Part shown: positions 8,606-17,095 of the stretch, in pieces | How positions within the stretch are numbered: position 1 is the stretch's first letter | Layout: each line of letters begins with the position of its first letter | Assembly (NCBI RefSeq): GCF_900104065.1 | Contig: NZ_FNLC01000001.1 | Location: forward strand, 992,001 to 1,056,000 | Direction of reading: 5' to 3' | From: Natronobacterium texcoconense | GTDB lineage: Archaea; Halobacteriota; Halobacteria; Halobacteriales; Natrialbaceae | DNA length: 64,000 nucleotides | Made by a program: the position numbers and the translations under genes | The notes under the pieces: generated by a model | Seen by the model: the letters and a program-made list of their open reading frames with translations, nothing else | Database searches by the model: none | What the model was told of the DNA's origin: nothing

Positions 8606-9098
8606 GTCGTCGATACCGATAGCGTTCACTCGTCCACCCCGTTCGGGCAAAGCTAATGTTCACGTACACGGGGCGATTCGTCCGTACCCAAACCGTAGGA
8701 CGAAATGGGGAATAGCGATTGTGCCTGCAGATGCGCCGAGTGAGTGTCCTACCCTGTTTTAATAGGTGGATGGATGAACGCAAGCGTTCGTGGTTCCACC
8801 CCAGATACCAACAATTGTCTCCGTGCTGGTGACCGCGGAGACGACCACACCAACACACCTGGCGATTCGCGTTGACTCCCCGACGCAACTCCCTCGTTCG
8901 TCCCCCGACGAACGGAAGCGGCAGCGGTGCGCTGACCGCGCATCCTCTCTCCTCTCTTCGACCCCCCACTCGAGCGTCGGGAGTCGAGGTGTAGAATTCG
9001 GTTACTCGGGCGGGCAGTTCGTTCGGGAACCGGCCACCGATACGATCGATCACGAAAAATACGCTGGATTTTTTAGATATCCCCGCACAGACGTCGAC
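8606..9098. other. 493-bp intergenic region between divergent protease and carboxyltransferase genes
   Basis: No convincing gene. A reading frame on the plus strand runs into the carboxyltransferase, but its residues look like non-coding translation. It holds a short palindrome, GAACGC-AA-GCGTTC (8774-8787), near a possible TATA element (tgttttaata, about 8756-8765), so an unannotated RNA or upstream promoter is possible. The promoter of the carboxyltransferase is at its right end. Confidence 0.4.
9069..9080 (+). promoter_or_regulatory. TATA element of the fused carboxyltransferase gene
   Basis: TTTTTTAGATAT centred about 24 bp before the ATG at 9099, in otherwise GC-rich DNA. The spacing predicts a leaderless transcript and supports the chosen start. 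Confidence 0.6.
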
Positions 9099-10880
9099 AT
9101 GAAAGTCCGTATCGCGCCAGGGGCGACCGACGAGGAAGCCTCGGCGATCGCGACCGCGATGGCCGAACACGTCGGAGACACCGTCGAAGTGTACGTCGGA
9201 GACGACGACGAGCCGAAAGCCGTCCACGAACTCGCAAGCGCCGCCGGCTCCGGGCGGGGCGCGCCCGCTCCCGTGGCAGCCGCCGACGGCGCAGCCCAGG
9301 ACGACCTCGGTCCAACCGAGCGCGAACGGAAACTGCGCGAGGAGATCGGGGACATCCTCGAGGGTGGTCCCGAAAAGTACCGCGAGGGCCTCGAGGACAA
9401 ACTGTTCGTCCGGGATCGGCTCGAACTCTGGTTCGGCGGCGAGGGCAACGACTTCCTCTTCGAGGACGGCAAGTTCGCGGCGTTCGACGACTGGCACGAG
9501 AGCGGCGTCGGCGAGGAGACCGACGACCGCCTGCCGGCCGACGGGATGATCACTGGCGCTGCCGAGTTCGAGGGCCGTGACGTCCACTTCATGGCCAACG
9601 ACTACACCGTCAAGCGCGGGAGTATGGCCGCGAAAGGCGTCGAGAAGTTCCTGCGGATGCAACAGCGAGCCCTGAAGACGGGCCAGCCAGTGCTGTACCT
9701 GATGGACTCCTCGGGCGGCCGGATCGACCAGCAGACCGGCTTCTTCGCCAACCGCGAGGGGATCGGGAAGTACTACTACAACCACTCGATGCTCTCCGGC
9801 CGCGTTCCCCAGATCTGCGTACTCTACGGCCCCTGTATCGCGGGTGCAGCCTACACGCCGGTCTTCGCCGACTTCACGATTATGGTCGAGGGCGTCTCGT
9901 CGATGGCGATCGCCTCCCCGCGGATGGTCCAGATGGTTACCGGTGAGGAGATCGACCTCGAGGAACTCGGCGGGCCGAAAGTCCACACGCGAGAGTCCGG
10001 GTCGGCCGACCTCGTCGCGAGAGACGAGGAACACGCCCGCGAACTCGTTGCTCAACTGATCACGTACCTGCCGGACAACGCCGACGAGAAGCCACCCCAG
10101 AAAGAGACGCGCTCGCCGGTCCGTTCGCCCGCGGGAATCGATTCCGTCGTTCCCGAACACCCCAACGAAGTGTACGACATGAAAGACCTCATCGACCGAC
10201 TGGTCGACGAGGGCTCGTTCTTCGAACTCCGTCCCGACTACGGGAAGGAGATCATCACGGCCTACGCACGGATCGGCGGCCGTCCGGTCGGTATCGTCGC
10301 GAACCAGCCCGCCCATCGTGCCGGCGCGATCTTCCCCGACGCAGCCGAGAAAGCCGCCGAGTTCATCTGGAAGTCCGACGCGTTCAACATCCCGATCCTC
10401 TATCTCTGTGATACGCCCGGCTTCATGGCCGGTTCGCAGGTCGAGAAGGAAGGCATTCTCGAGCAGGGCAAGAAGTTCATCTACGCGACCTCGGCGGCGA
10501 CGGTCCCCCAGCAAACCGTCGTCGTCCGCAAGGCCTACGGCGCGGGGATCTACGCGATGGGCGGCCCGGCCTACGACCCCGAGAGCGTCCTCGGCCTCCC
10601 CAGCGGGGAAATCGCGATTATGGGTCCCGAAGCGGCGATCAACGCCGTCTACGCGCGCAAACTCTCCGAAATCGACGATCCCGAGGAACGCGAACGCAAG
10701 GAACAGGAACTCCGCGAGGAGTACCGCGAGGACATCGACGTCCACCGGATGGCCAGCGAAGTCGTCATCGACGAAATCGTTCCGCCGAGCACGCTCCGTG
10801 AGGAACTGGCCGCCCGCTTTGCCTTCTACGAGGACCTCGAGAAGTCCGTCCCCGACAAGAAACACGGCACGATCCTCTGA
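9099..10880 (+). CDS. Acyl-CoA carboxylase carboxyltransferase (beta) with fused PccX/epsilon-like N-terminal domain
   Basis: 593 residues. Residues about 71-593 are a carboxyltransferase of the PccB/AccD type, moving carboxyl from biotin to an acyl-CoA: both halves (crotonase-like N and C domains) are present, with SSGGRIDQQTGFF, YGPCIAGAAYTPV, ANQPAHRAGAIF and the terminal PDKKHGTIL. Residues 1-70 form an extra domain (IAPGATDEEASAIATAMAEH) resembling the separate small protein PccX at 49600 and, more distantly, actinobacterial carboxylase epsilon subunits. The ATG at 9099 has a well-placed TATA box. No biotin carboxylase gene lies beside it, so it may share PccA (50132). The substrate is uncertain; a repeat hairpin begins at its stop codon. 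Confidence 0.88.
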   Translation: MKVRIAPGATDEEASAIATAMAEHVGDTVEVYVGDDDEPKAVHELASAAGSGRGAPAPVAAADGAAQDDLGPTERERKLREEIGDILEGGPEKYREGLEDKLFVRDRLELWFGGEGNDFLFEDGKFAAFDDWHESGVGEETDDRLPADGMITGAAEFEGRDVHFMANDYTVKRGSMAAKGVEKFLRMQQRALKTGQPVLYLMDSSGGRIDQQTGFFANREGIGKYYYNHSMLSGRVPQICVLYGPCIAGAAYTPVFADFTIMVEGVSSMAIASPRMVQMVTGEEIDLEELGGPKVHTRESGSADLVARDEEHARELVAQLITYLPDNADEKPPQKETRSPVRSPAGIDSVVPEHPNEVYDMKDLIDRLVDEGSFFELRPDYGKEIITAYARIGGRPVGIVANQPAHRAGAIFPDAAEKAAEFIWKSDAFNIPILYLCDTPGFMAGSQVEKEGILEQGKKFIYATSAATVPQQTVVVRKAYGAGIYAMGGPAYDPESVLGLPSGEIAIMGPEAAINAVYARKLSEIDDPEERERKEQELREEYREDIDVHRMASEVVIDEIVPPSTLREELAARFAFYEDLEKSVPDKKHGTIL

Positions 10881-10961
10881 TACGGTCTGCTGTACCGATT
10901 TACCGGTGCAACCGCAAGGCGGTTCGCGATTGCACCGTCGATGACGTACAGCAGTCCGTCC
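10880..10961. repeat. Dispersed 78-bp nested palindrome, copy 1
   Basis: Outer arms ACGGTCTGCTGTAC (10882-10895) and GTACAGCAGTCCGT (10946-10959) pair at 13 of 14 positions. Inner arms GGTGCAACCGC and GCGATTGCACC pair with one mismatch. It starts at the stop codon of the carboxyltransferase. Three more copies in this window have the same length and arm layout. Confidence 0.85.
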
Positions 10962-11066
10962 GAACGCCGCTCGAGAGTCGCCCGTTTTACAGTCCTTACC
11001 GCGGAGTAGTCGTCGGTTAGCGAACGCTACGCTTTCCATAACAATACCGAATCCGCTGGAATCGCC

Positions 11067-11086
11067 GCGTGCGGTCTCCCGCACGC
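11067..11086. other. 8-bp perfect hairpin
   Basis: GCGTGCGG-TCTC-CCGCACGC, a perfect stem with a four-base loop, 25 bp before a larger inverted repeat. Confidence 0.6.
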
Positions 11087-11110
11087 TCCCGATGGCGGAT
11101 GGTCCGTCGG

Positions 11111-11167
11111 TTCGAGCCAGCCCTGCGATGAGCGACCGAAGCGAGCGAAGAACAGGGCTGGCTCGAA
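11111..11167. repeat. 15-bp perfect inverted repeat with 27-bp spacer
   Basis: TTCGAGCCAGCCCTG pairs perfectly with CAGGGCTGGCTCGAA. The spacer is purine-rich. It could be an RNA hairpin, a recombination remnant or a small non-autonomous element; no target duplication was seen. Confidence 0.6.
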
Positions 11168-11235
11168 TCCTGCAAGACGCAGCGTGAACAACGTAAACGC
11201 CCGTCTTGCTCCGGTTCGACTCCGGCGGGGACTCT

Positions 11236-11586
11236 ATGAGTTCCGAAGGCGCGGACGTCTATCTGCGCCACGCGATCGACGTCGATCCCGTACGCCTCGA
11301 GCGACTGCTCTGGATCGTGGTCGCTCTCTCGCTCGTCGGCGACGTCGTCACGACGTTCGCCGGCCTCCACCTCGGTCTCGCGGAGTCGAACCCGGTCGCA
11401 CGCAGTGCGATTTCGGGATACGGCCTCGCTGGAATGCTCGCACTGAAGGCCGTTGCGGTGGCACTCGGGGTCGCCTGTCGGCCGTTACTCCCGCGACCGT
11501 ACCGCGTGGTCATCCCTGCAGGGCTCGCGCTCCCGTGGACGATCGCGACGCTCAGCAATCTCGTCCTGATCTCGACGGTCGTTTGA
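11236..11586 (+). CDS. DUF5658-like membrane protein
   Basis: 116 residues with three or four hydrophobic segments. The sequence GDVVTTFAGLHLGLAESNPVAR matches the D-x3-T...G...E-x-NP pattern that I associate with the DUF5658 family of small archaeal membrane proteins, whose function is unknown. The ATG at 11236 is preferred over an upstream TTG. It stands alone, followed by the convergent HalOD1 gene. Confidence 0.7.
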   Translation: MSSEGADVYLRHAIDVDPVRLERLLWIVVALSLVGDVVTTFAGLHLGLAESNPVARSAISGYGLAGMLALKAVAVALGVACRPLLPRPYRVVIPAGLALPWTIATLSNLVLISTVV

Positions 11587-11676
11587 CACCCCCGGACAAA
11601 ATCGGTCGCCAGTTGTGGCTGCCTCGAGCTGTGGCACGACCGAGTTTCGAATCAGCCAACGTTCGGACGCGACCTA

Positions 11677-11985
11677 CTATCCGGATGCGTGGAGTTCGAC
11701 CTCGCCGTTGCCCCGGACGGCGACGGTGTAACCGGAATACTGGAACTGTACCGTCGTTTCTTCCGTCACCGAATTCGACGTGAACAGCGCGTTCAACGCG
11801 TCGGGATCGATCTCTCGAGCGAGCGGCGGTAGCTCGCACGGATCCTCGCCGGTCGCATCTGCGACTGCCGATACGACGGTGTACACTGGCGTGTCCTCTG
11901 CGTTTTGTTCCCACATCGTTTCGGTTCGACGTCCTGACTCGGCCGTTAGTACCGACTTGCCGGTCTGCACGTCTTCCACTGTCAT
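11677..11985 (-). CDS. HalOD1 domain protein
   Basis: 102 residues, essentially a single HalOD1 (halobacterial output domain 1) unit: an aromatic start, PVYTVVSAVADATGEDPCELPPLAREIDPDALNALF, then a short beta-rich end (FQYSGYTVAVRGNGEVEL). Such proteins are thought to act as output or adaptor modules in haloarchaeal signalling; the partner is unknown. The promoter is unusually clear (TATA 26 bp upstream of the ATG), implying a leaderless mRNA. Confidence 0.85.
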   Translation of the reverse strand: MTVEDVQTGKSVLTAESGRRTETMWEQNAEDTPVYTVVSAVADATGEDPCELPPLAREIDPDALNALFTSNSVTEETTVQFQYSGYTVAVRGNGEVELHASG

Positions 11986-12006
11986 TGGATTTCGTGCAAC
12001 GAACTG

Positions 12007-12016
12007 TTATAAAGGA
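12007..12016 (-). promoter_or_regulatory. TATA box of the HalOD1 gene
   Basis: On the minus strand the sequence reads CCTTTATAAC, centred about 26 bp from the ATG at 11985, a near-ideal archaeal TATA element. Confidence 0.7.
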
Positions 12017-12155
12017 GTTTCCAAACAGCCAGGAGTTCACTACGAATTTATTCAATATTTCCACGAATATTACGATCGGAGCAGTGAACGGTCGTGGAAC
12101 TGGCGTTACTGGCCGCGATTCGGCTCCACCGTGAGACGTCGAAAAACGGCTCGCG

Positions 12156-12611
12156 TTACGCCGCGTGTTCGCGTTTCAACGACAGCACCGTTCGATCGAA
12201 CTCGCAGACCAGTTCGCCGTCCTGGTTGAAGACCTCGACGTGCATGGTGACGATGCCGCGTTCGCCATCGCTGGTCTCCCGTTTGTCCGTGACCGTCGAC
12301 TGGACGCTGATCGTATCGCCGTGAAACACGGGCTGAGGGTGTTCGACGTTGTCGTACGAGAGGTTCGCGACGATCGTTCCGTCGGTCGTCTCGGGGATCG
12401 AGATGCCGACCGCAAGCGACATCGTGTAGAGGCCGTTGACGAGTCGCTCGTCGAACTGCGTCTCGCCCGCGAACTCCTCGTCCAGATGTAGCGGCTGCTG
12501 GTTCATCGTCATGTCACAGAACCGCTGGTTGTCGCTCTCGCTTATCGTTCGACTCCGTTCGTGCTCGATCGTTTCACCGACCTCGAACTCTTCGTAGTAA
12601 AGTCCAGTCAT
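12156..12611 (-). CDS. MaoC-like hotdog acyl-CoA hydratase
   Basis: 151 residues forming one hotdog domain. YYEEFEVGETIEHERSRTISESDNQRF is a typical MaoC opening, PLHLDEEFAGETQF carries the hydratase His region and VNGLYTMSLAVGI the central helix. The family hydrates enoyl-CoA compounds. It is divergent from a glutamate dehydrogenase, with a CitE-type lyase and a second dehydrogenase beyond, so a role as a mesaconyl-CoA hydratase-like enzyme is possible; the well-known haloarchaeal mesaconyl-CoA hydratase is, as I recall, longer (two hotdog domains), so this is uncertain. Confidence 0.85.
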   Translation of the reverse strand: MTGLYYEEFEVGETIEHERSRTISESDNQRFCDMTMNQQPLHLDEEFAGETQFDERLVNGLYTMSLAVGISIPETTDGTIVANLSYDNVEHPQPVFHGDTISVQSTVTDKRETSDGERGIVTMHVEVFNQDGELVCEFDRTVLSLKREHAA

Positions 12612-12693
12612 ACGTTCAAAATCGGCCGATCGTTACAAAAACGTGACGTCTGTGTCCGTCGACGATCGTCCACGATTACTGACCGATCGCGGG

Positions 12694-12706
12694 TGCAAAT
12701 ATTGCA
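12694..12706. promoter_or_regulatory. Palindromic operator candidate between maoC-like gene and gdh
   Basis: TGCAA-ATA-TTGCA is a perfect 5+5 dyad in the 222-bp divergent region. Symmetrical sites with an A/T centre are common for Lrp/AsnC regulators, which often control amino-acid genes; the match to a specific regulator is inference. Confidence 0.4.
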
Positions 12707-12833
12707 TGTACCTGGGCGCATTGACAAGGGTTAAGACGGGGCGTCGGAAACCTCCAGCAACAGGGTACCAGTTTGGCGACGTCGGGGCACGTTCCGACAG
12801 TCGCGTCGCTTCGAAACGAACCCGGAACTCACC

Positions 12834-14111
12834 ATGACTGAATCCAATACGTCTTCCGAGCCGACTGCAGAGGAAAGCGCCGTCGAAACAGCCCGTCGTC
12901 AACTCGAGCGGGCCGCTGCACATCTAGACGTCGACGAGGGGACCGTCGAACGGCTGCGACACCCGAAAGACGTCTACCGGGTGACGATCCCGGTCGAGCG
13001 AGACGACGGAACGACGGAAATCTTCACGGGCTATCGCGCCCACCACGACAGCGTTCGTGGTCCGTTCAAGGGCGGCCTTCGATACCACCCCGACGTCAAC
13101 GAAGACGAGTGCGTCGGCCTCGCGATGTGGATGACCTGGAAGTGTGCCGTGATGGACCTCCCCTTCGGCGGCGCGAAAGGTGGCGTCGTCGTCAACCCCA
13201 AAGAGCTCAGCGACGACGAAAAGGAGCGGCTCACCCGCCGGTTCGCCGAGGAGCTTCGACCCGTCATCGGCCCGATGAAGGACATCCCCGCGCCGGACAT
13301 GGGAACGGACCCCGAGACGATGGCGTGGTTCATGGACGCCTACTCGATGCAGGAAGGCCAGACGGAACCCGGCGTCGTCACCGGCAAACCGCCGGTCGTC
13401 GGGGGTTCCTACGGCCGTGAAGGAGCACCGGGTCGCAGCGTCGGGATCATCACGATGGAAGCACTCGACTACTACGACTGGGACGTCGAGGAGACGACCG
13501 TCGCCGTCCAGGGATTCGGGAGCGTCGGTGCCAACGCAGCCCGCTACCTCGACGACCGCGGCGCCTCGATCGTCGCAGTTTCGGACGTCGACGGCGCGAT
13601 CTACGACCCCGACGGGTTCGACACCAACGACGTCGAAGACCACGACGAGACGCCCGGGATGGTCTCGGGCTACGACGCACCCGAGACGCTGTCGAACGAC
13701 GAACTGCTCGAGGTCGACGTCGACGTGCTCATCCCGGCCGCTATCGGGAACGTCCTCACCGGCGAGAACGCCCGTGACGTTCAGGCCGACATGATCGTCG
13801 AGGGTGCGAACGGTCCGACGACCTCGACGGCCGACCAGATCTTCGAGGAACGCGACATTCCCGTCATCCCCGACATCCTCGCGAACGCCGGCGGAGTCAC
13901 CGTCTCCTACTTCGAGTGGCTCCAGGACATCAACCGGCGCTCGTGGCGTCTCGAGCGGGTCAACGAGGAACTCCAGACGGAGATGCTCCGGGCCTGGAAC
14001 GCAGTCCGGAAAGAGTACGAGAACCGCGACGTCACCTGGCGTGACGCGACCTACATCGTCGCGCTCTCGCGGATCGCGGAGGCCCACGACGCCCGCGGAC
14101 TCTGGCCGTAG
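12834..14111 (+). CDS. gdhA: Glutamate dehydrogenase (paralogue 1)
   Basis: 425 residues. Interconverts glutamate and 2-oxoglutarate plus ammonium. The dimerisation/catalytic domain shows [15 protein letters not shown] and [13 protein letters not shown] (substrate and catalytic lysines), IPAPDMGTD, and the Rossmann domain [17 protein letters not shown]. The C-terminus holds [18 protein letters not shown]. An acidic extension of about 15 residues precedes the core. It is divergent from the MaoC-like gene and followed by the CitE-like lyase and a second Gdh. The cofactor cannot be decided. Confidence 0.95.
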   Translation: MTESNTSSEPTAEESAVETARRQLERAAAHLDVDEGTVERLRHPKDVYRVTIPVERDDGTTEIFTGYRAHHDSVRGPFKGGLRYHPDVNEDECVGLAMWMTWKCAVMDLPFGGAKGGVVVNPKELSDDEKERLTRRFAEELRPVIGPMKDIPAPDMGTDPETMAWFMDAYSMQEGQTEPGVVTGKPPVVGGSYGREGAPGRSVGIITMEALDYYDWDVEETTVAVQGFGSVGANAARYLDDRGASIVAVSDVDGAIYDPDGFDTNDVEDHDETPGMVSGYDAPETLSNDELLEVDVDVLIPAAIGNVLTGENARDVQADMIVEGANGPTTSTADQIFEERDIPVIPDILANAGGVTVSYFEWLQDINRRSWRLERVNEELQTEMLRAWNAVRKEYENRDVTWRDATYIVALSRIAEAHDARGLWP

Positions 14112-14168
14112 TCTACTCGACGGCCGTCTTTTCTTCACCGTCGACCGTCCGGCGGCCGCCCGTCGACG

Positions 14169-14178
14169 TGTATTTCTT
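14169..14178 (+). promoter_or_regulatory. TATA candidate for the CitE-like gene
   Basis: TGTATTTCTT lies 25-34 bp before ATG 14203, so the lyase probably has its own leaderless promoter rather than depending on gdhA. Confidence 0.4.
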
Positions 14179-14202
14179 GGTGGTGGCCCGTTCACACGAC
14201 GT

Positions 14203-15051
14203 ATGGTTCGCAGAAGCGTCCTGTTTACGCCAGGTGACCGTCCAGAAATGATGCGGAAGGCTCCCGGTTCGGGGGCCGACGTGATCGTATTCGACCTCGA
14301 GGATGCCGTCTCGCTCGCCCGGAAGGACGAGGCCCGCGAGGCAGTCCGAGCGGTCCTCACGGAGCCCGAGTTCGACCCCGACTCCGAGGTCTGTGTCAGG
14401 GTCAACGCCGACGCCGACCGGATCGACGCCGACCTCGAGGGACTGTTCGCCGAGGGAACGAATCTCCGCCTCGACAGTCTGATGCTCCCCAAGGCCGGGT
14501 CGCCGAGCGACGTTCGCGACCTCGTCTCGACGCTCGAGTCCCACGACGTCTCTCTGCCGGTGATCGCACTGATCGAGAGCGGCGCGGGCGTTCTCGCGGC
14601 GCCGGAGATTGCTGCTGTCCCCGAAACCGATGCGCTGGCCTTCGGTGCTGAGGACCTCTCGGCCGACGTCGGTGCGACCGTCTCCGCGGACGGCTCGGAA
14701 CTCGCCTACGCACGTCAGCGTGTCGTCCTCGCTGCTGCGGCCCACGACTGTACGGCGATCGATACGCTCGTCACCGACTTCGAGGACGACGAGCAACTCC
14801 GAGAGGACGCCGCGCGGTCCGTTCGACTCGGCTACGACGGAAAACTCGCCATCCACCCCGCACAGGTCGATCCGATAAACGAGGCGTTCACCCCGAGCGA
14901 CGAGGAACTCGACTGGGCCCAGCGCGTTCTCGAGGGCAAGCGAGAGGCCGACGCCGAGGGTCGTGGCGTCTTCGAGGTCGACGGAGAGATGATCGACGCG
15001 CCGCTGATCGCCCAGGCGGAACGACTCCTCGAGCGTGCCGGCGACCGCTGA
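14203..15051 (+). CDS. HpcH/HpaI-CitE family C-C lyase (malyl/methylmalyl-CoA lyase-like)
   Basis: 282 residues with a TIM-barrel CitE pattern: RRSVLFTPGDRPEMMRKA (CoA-binding start), ADVIVFDLEDAVSLARKDEAR (metal-binding region), the Arg in CVRVNAD, ALIESGAGVLAAPEIA (active-site Glu) and FGAEDLSADVG (Asp), ending with GYDGKLAIHPAQVDPINEAFTP. Members cleave or form malyl-CoA type thioesters. Lying between two glutamate dehydrogenases and near a MaoC hydratase, it fits a beta-methylmalyl-CoA lyase or malyl-CoA thioesterase of the methylaspartate cycle; exact activity is inference. Confidence 0.88.
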   Translation: MVRRSVLFTPGDRPEMMRKAPGSGADVIVFDLEDAVSLARKDEAREAVRAVLTEPEFDPDSEVCVRVNADADRIDADLEGLFAEGTNLRLDSLMLPKAGSPSDVRDLVSTLESHDVSLPVIALIESGAGVLAAPEIAAVPETDALAFGAEDLSADVGATVSADGSELAYARQRVVLAAAAHDCTAIDTLVTDFEDDEQLREDAARSVRLGYDGKLAIHPAQVDPINEAFTPSDEELDWAQRVLEGKREADAEGRGVFEVDGEMIDAPLIAQAERLLERAGDR

Positions 15052-15177
15052 CCGCGGCCGGTGGAGCGATAGGCGCTTGCGAAAAATATAATCATATTCG
15101 AATTCCTAATATTGTATTTTATTTACTATGGTGGGGTTCCGCCATGCTTATTTTGCTAACCTCTGAATTTACGTTCA

Positions 15178-16434
15178 ATGTCCGAACGAGCGAACCCGTT
15201 CGAAACACTCCAGTCGCAGATCGACGATGCCGCAGCGCATCTCGACGTCAGCGACGACGTGATCGAACGGCTCAAACACCCGGAACGGGTCCTCGAGACG
15301 AATCTCACGGTCGAACTCGACGACGGGGGTCTCGAGCGGTTCAAGGCGTTTCGATCGCAGTTCAACGGTGACCGCGGCCCCTACAAGGGAGGGATCAGGT
15401 ACCATCCTGGCGTCACCCGCGACGAGGTCAAGGCGCTGTCGGGGTGGATGGTCTACAAGTGTGCGACCGTCGACATCCCCTACGGCGGCGGCAAAGGTGG
15501 TATCGTCGTCGATCCATCCGACTACTCCGAAAGCGAGATCGAACGACTCACCCGTGCGTTCGCGAAGGAGCTCCGACCCTTGATCGGCGAGGACCGCGAC
15601 ATTCCCGCACCGGACGTCAACACCGGCCAGCGGGAGATGAACTGGATCAAAGACACCTACGAGACCCTCGAGAATACCACAGAGCCCGGCGTCATCACCG
15701 GCAAAAACATCGCCAGCGGCGGCAGTAAGGGTCGCGTCGAGGCGACCGGTCGATCGACCGTGATCGCCGCACGCGAGGCGTTCGACTACCTCGACAAGGA
15801 CCTCGAGGGTGCGACCGTCGCCGTCCAGGGCTACGGCAACGCCGGCTGGATCGCCGCGAAACTCATCGACGAGATGGGCGCGACCGTCGTCGCGGCTACC
15901 GACTCGAGTGGCGGCATCTACAACCCCGACGGCTTCGATCCGGTCGCGGCGAAAGACCACAAGACCGAGACCGGCAGCATCGTCGGCTACGAGGAGGCCG
16001 ACGATGAGATCACCAACGAGGACGTGCTCACGATGGACGTCGACCTCCTCATTCCCGCCGCACTCGAGAACGCCATCGACGGCGACCTCGCCGAGGAGGT
16101 CCAGGCAGACGTCATCTCCGAGGCCGCGAACGGCCCGCTGACGCCGGAAGCCGACGCCGTCCTCGAGGACGAAGACGTCTTCGTCATCCCGGACATCCTC
16201 GCCAACGCCGGCGGGGTCACGGTCTCGTACTTCGAGTGGGTCCAGAACCGCCAGCGGTTCTACTGGACCGAGGAGAAGGTCAATCAGGAACTCGAGGCGC
16301 TCATCGTAGAGGCGTTCGACTCGCTCGTCGACACACTCGAGGAGTACGACCTCGATAATCCACGAACTGCCGCGTACGTGGTGGCGATCCAGCGCGTCGC
16401 GGACGCGTTCGAGGAAGCCGGAACGTTCCCGTAA
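15178..16434 (+). CDS. gdhA: Glutamate dehydrogenase (paralogue 2)
   Basis: 418 residues, same family as the gene at 12834 and clearly similar throughout: [55 protein letters not shown] and [18 protein letters not shown]. Differences in the nucleotide-binding loop ([11 protein letters not shown] versus [11 protein letters not shown]) suggest a different NAD/NADP preference. It has its own A/T-rich upstream region (15085-15176, with a TATA-like ttatttt about 30 bp from the ATG), so it can be regulated apart from the first paralogue. Confidence 0.95.
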   Translation: MSERANPFETLQSQIDDAAAHLDVSDDVIERLKHPERVLETNLTVELDDGGLERFKAFRSQFNGDRGPYKGGIRYHPGVTRDEVKALSGWMVYKCATVDIPYGGGKGGIVVDPSDYSESEIERLTRAFAKELRPLIGEDRDIPAPDVNTGQREMNWIKDTYETLENTTEPGVITGKNIASGGSKGRVEATGRSTVIAAREAFDYLDKDLEGATVAVQGYGNAGWIAAKLIDEMGATVVAATDSSGGIYNPDGFDPVAAKDHKTETGSIVGYEEADDEITNEDVLTMDVDLLIPAALENAIDGDLAEEVQADVISEAANGPLTPEADAVLEDEDVFVIPDILANAGGVTVSYFEWVQNRQRFYWTEEKVNQELEALIVEAFDSLVDTLEEYDLDNPRTAAYVVAIQRVADAFEEAGTFP

Positions 16435-16524
16435 TCGCGGGACGCGACGTTATACTTGTTTGACGTATGTTCTCTCGTCTCGATATCTTTTTCTCGTTTG
16501 GAGCGCACCGACGGATAGAGTCGA

Positions 16525-17019
16525 ATGCTTCGGGAACGGCTGCGGACGTATCGTGACCGGGCTCGTCGCGAACTGCTAGCGGCGTTTCGGGAGAGACACA
16601 CCGAACATCAGGTCGCGAGCAGCTTTGCGATCGGCGTCTTCATCACGGCCCTACCCACGGGTGGGCTCGGAATCGGCCTGTTTTTCGTCTTCGTCTCGAT
16701 GTGGTCGTGGATCAGCAAACCGGCGATTTTCGCGTCCGTCGCCGTCCTCAACCCCTTCGTCAAGCCAGTCGTCTACGTCGCGAGCTTCCAGGTCGGCGGC
16801 ACCGTACTCGGAACGCGGCCGCTGCGCTCGAGCGAGGTTTCGCCCGAAACGGCCCGCGTCGCGGTCGAACAGCTGCTCGTCGGCAACCTCCTCGTGGCAC
16901 TCGCCCTCTCCGGGATGGGCTATCTCATCCTGTTGCACCTGACTCGCGTCCACCGACAGCGGCCGGGGTTTTTCTTCGGAGGGTCGGACTCGAGACTTTG
17001 GGACCGCTTCCGGCGATGA
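16525..17019 (+). CDS. DUF2062 membrane protein
   Basis: 164 residues. A basic N-terminal helix (MLRERLRTYRDRARRELLAAF) precedes the DUF2062 core: ASSFAIGVFITALPTGGLGIGLFF, LNPFVKPVVYVASFQVGG and a final transmembrane segment LLVGNLLVALALSGMGYLI. The family is widespread and of unknown function, found in the cytoplasmic membrane. It stands between gdh paralogue 2 and a lipoprotein gene on the same strand. Confidence 0.85.
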   Translation: MLRERLRTYRDRARRELLAAFRERHTEHQVASSFAIGVFITALPTGGLGIGLFFVFVSMWSWISKPAIFASVAVLNPFVKPVVYVASFQVGGTVLGTRPLRSSEVSPETARVAVEQLLVGNLLVALALSGMGYLILLHLTRVHRQRPGFFFGGSDSRLWDRFRR

Positions 17020-17095
17020 GTGCTGCTCTCGAGACTGTCATCCCAATCTCGAGAAATGAACAAACACTTGTGAACCGAATTTCGATTGCCATCCG

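Larger units (their letters stand above)
10881..11235. other. 355-bp intergenic region rich in hairpins
   Basis: It contains repeat copy 1 and two further strong stem-loops (11067-11086 and 11111-11167). No open reading frame of note and no tRNA could be folded. A structured untranslated RNA is possible but not shown. Confidence 0.5.

Noticed and set aside
8790..9098. N-terminal extension of the carboxyltransferase by 103 residues
   Set aside because: The TATA element at 9069-9080 and the start of similarity at MKVRIAPGATDEE support the ATG at 9099.
8589..11084. Very long open frame on the minus strand opposite the carboxyltransferase
   Set aside because: It is antisense to a clear carboxyltransferase; its translation has no recognisable motifs and results from the GC-rich codon bias.
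11195..11235. T-arm-like CCGG-TTCGACT-CCGG, first taken as a tRNA 3' end
   Set aside because: No matching acceptor, D or anticodon arm can be formed within the preceding 80 bases.
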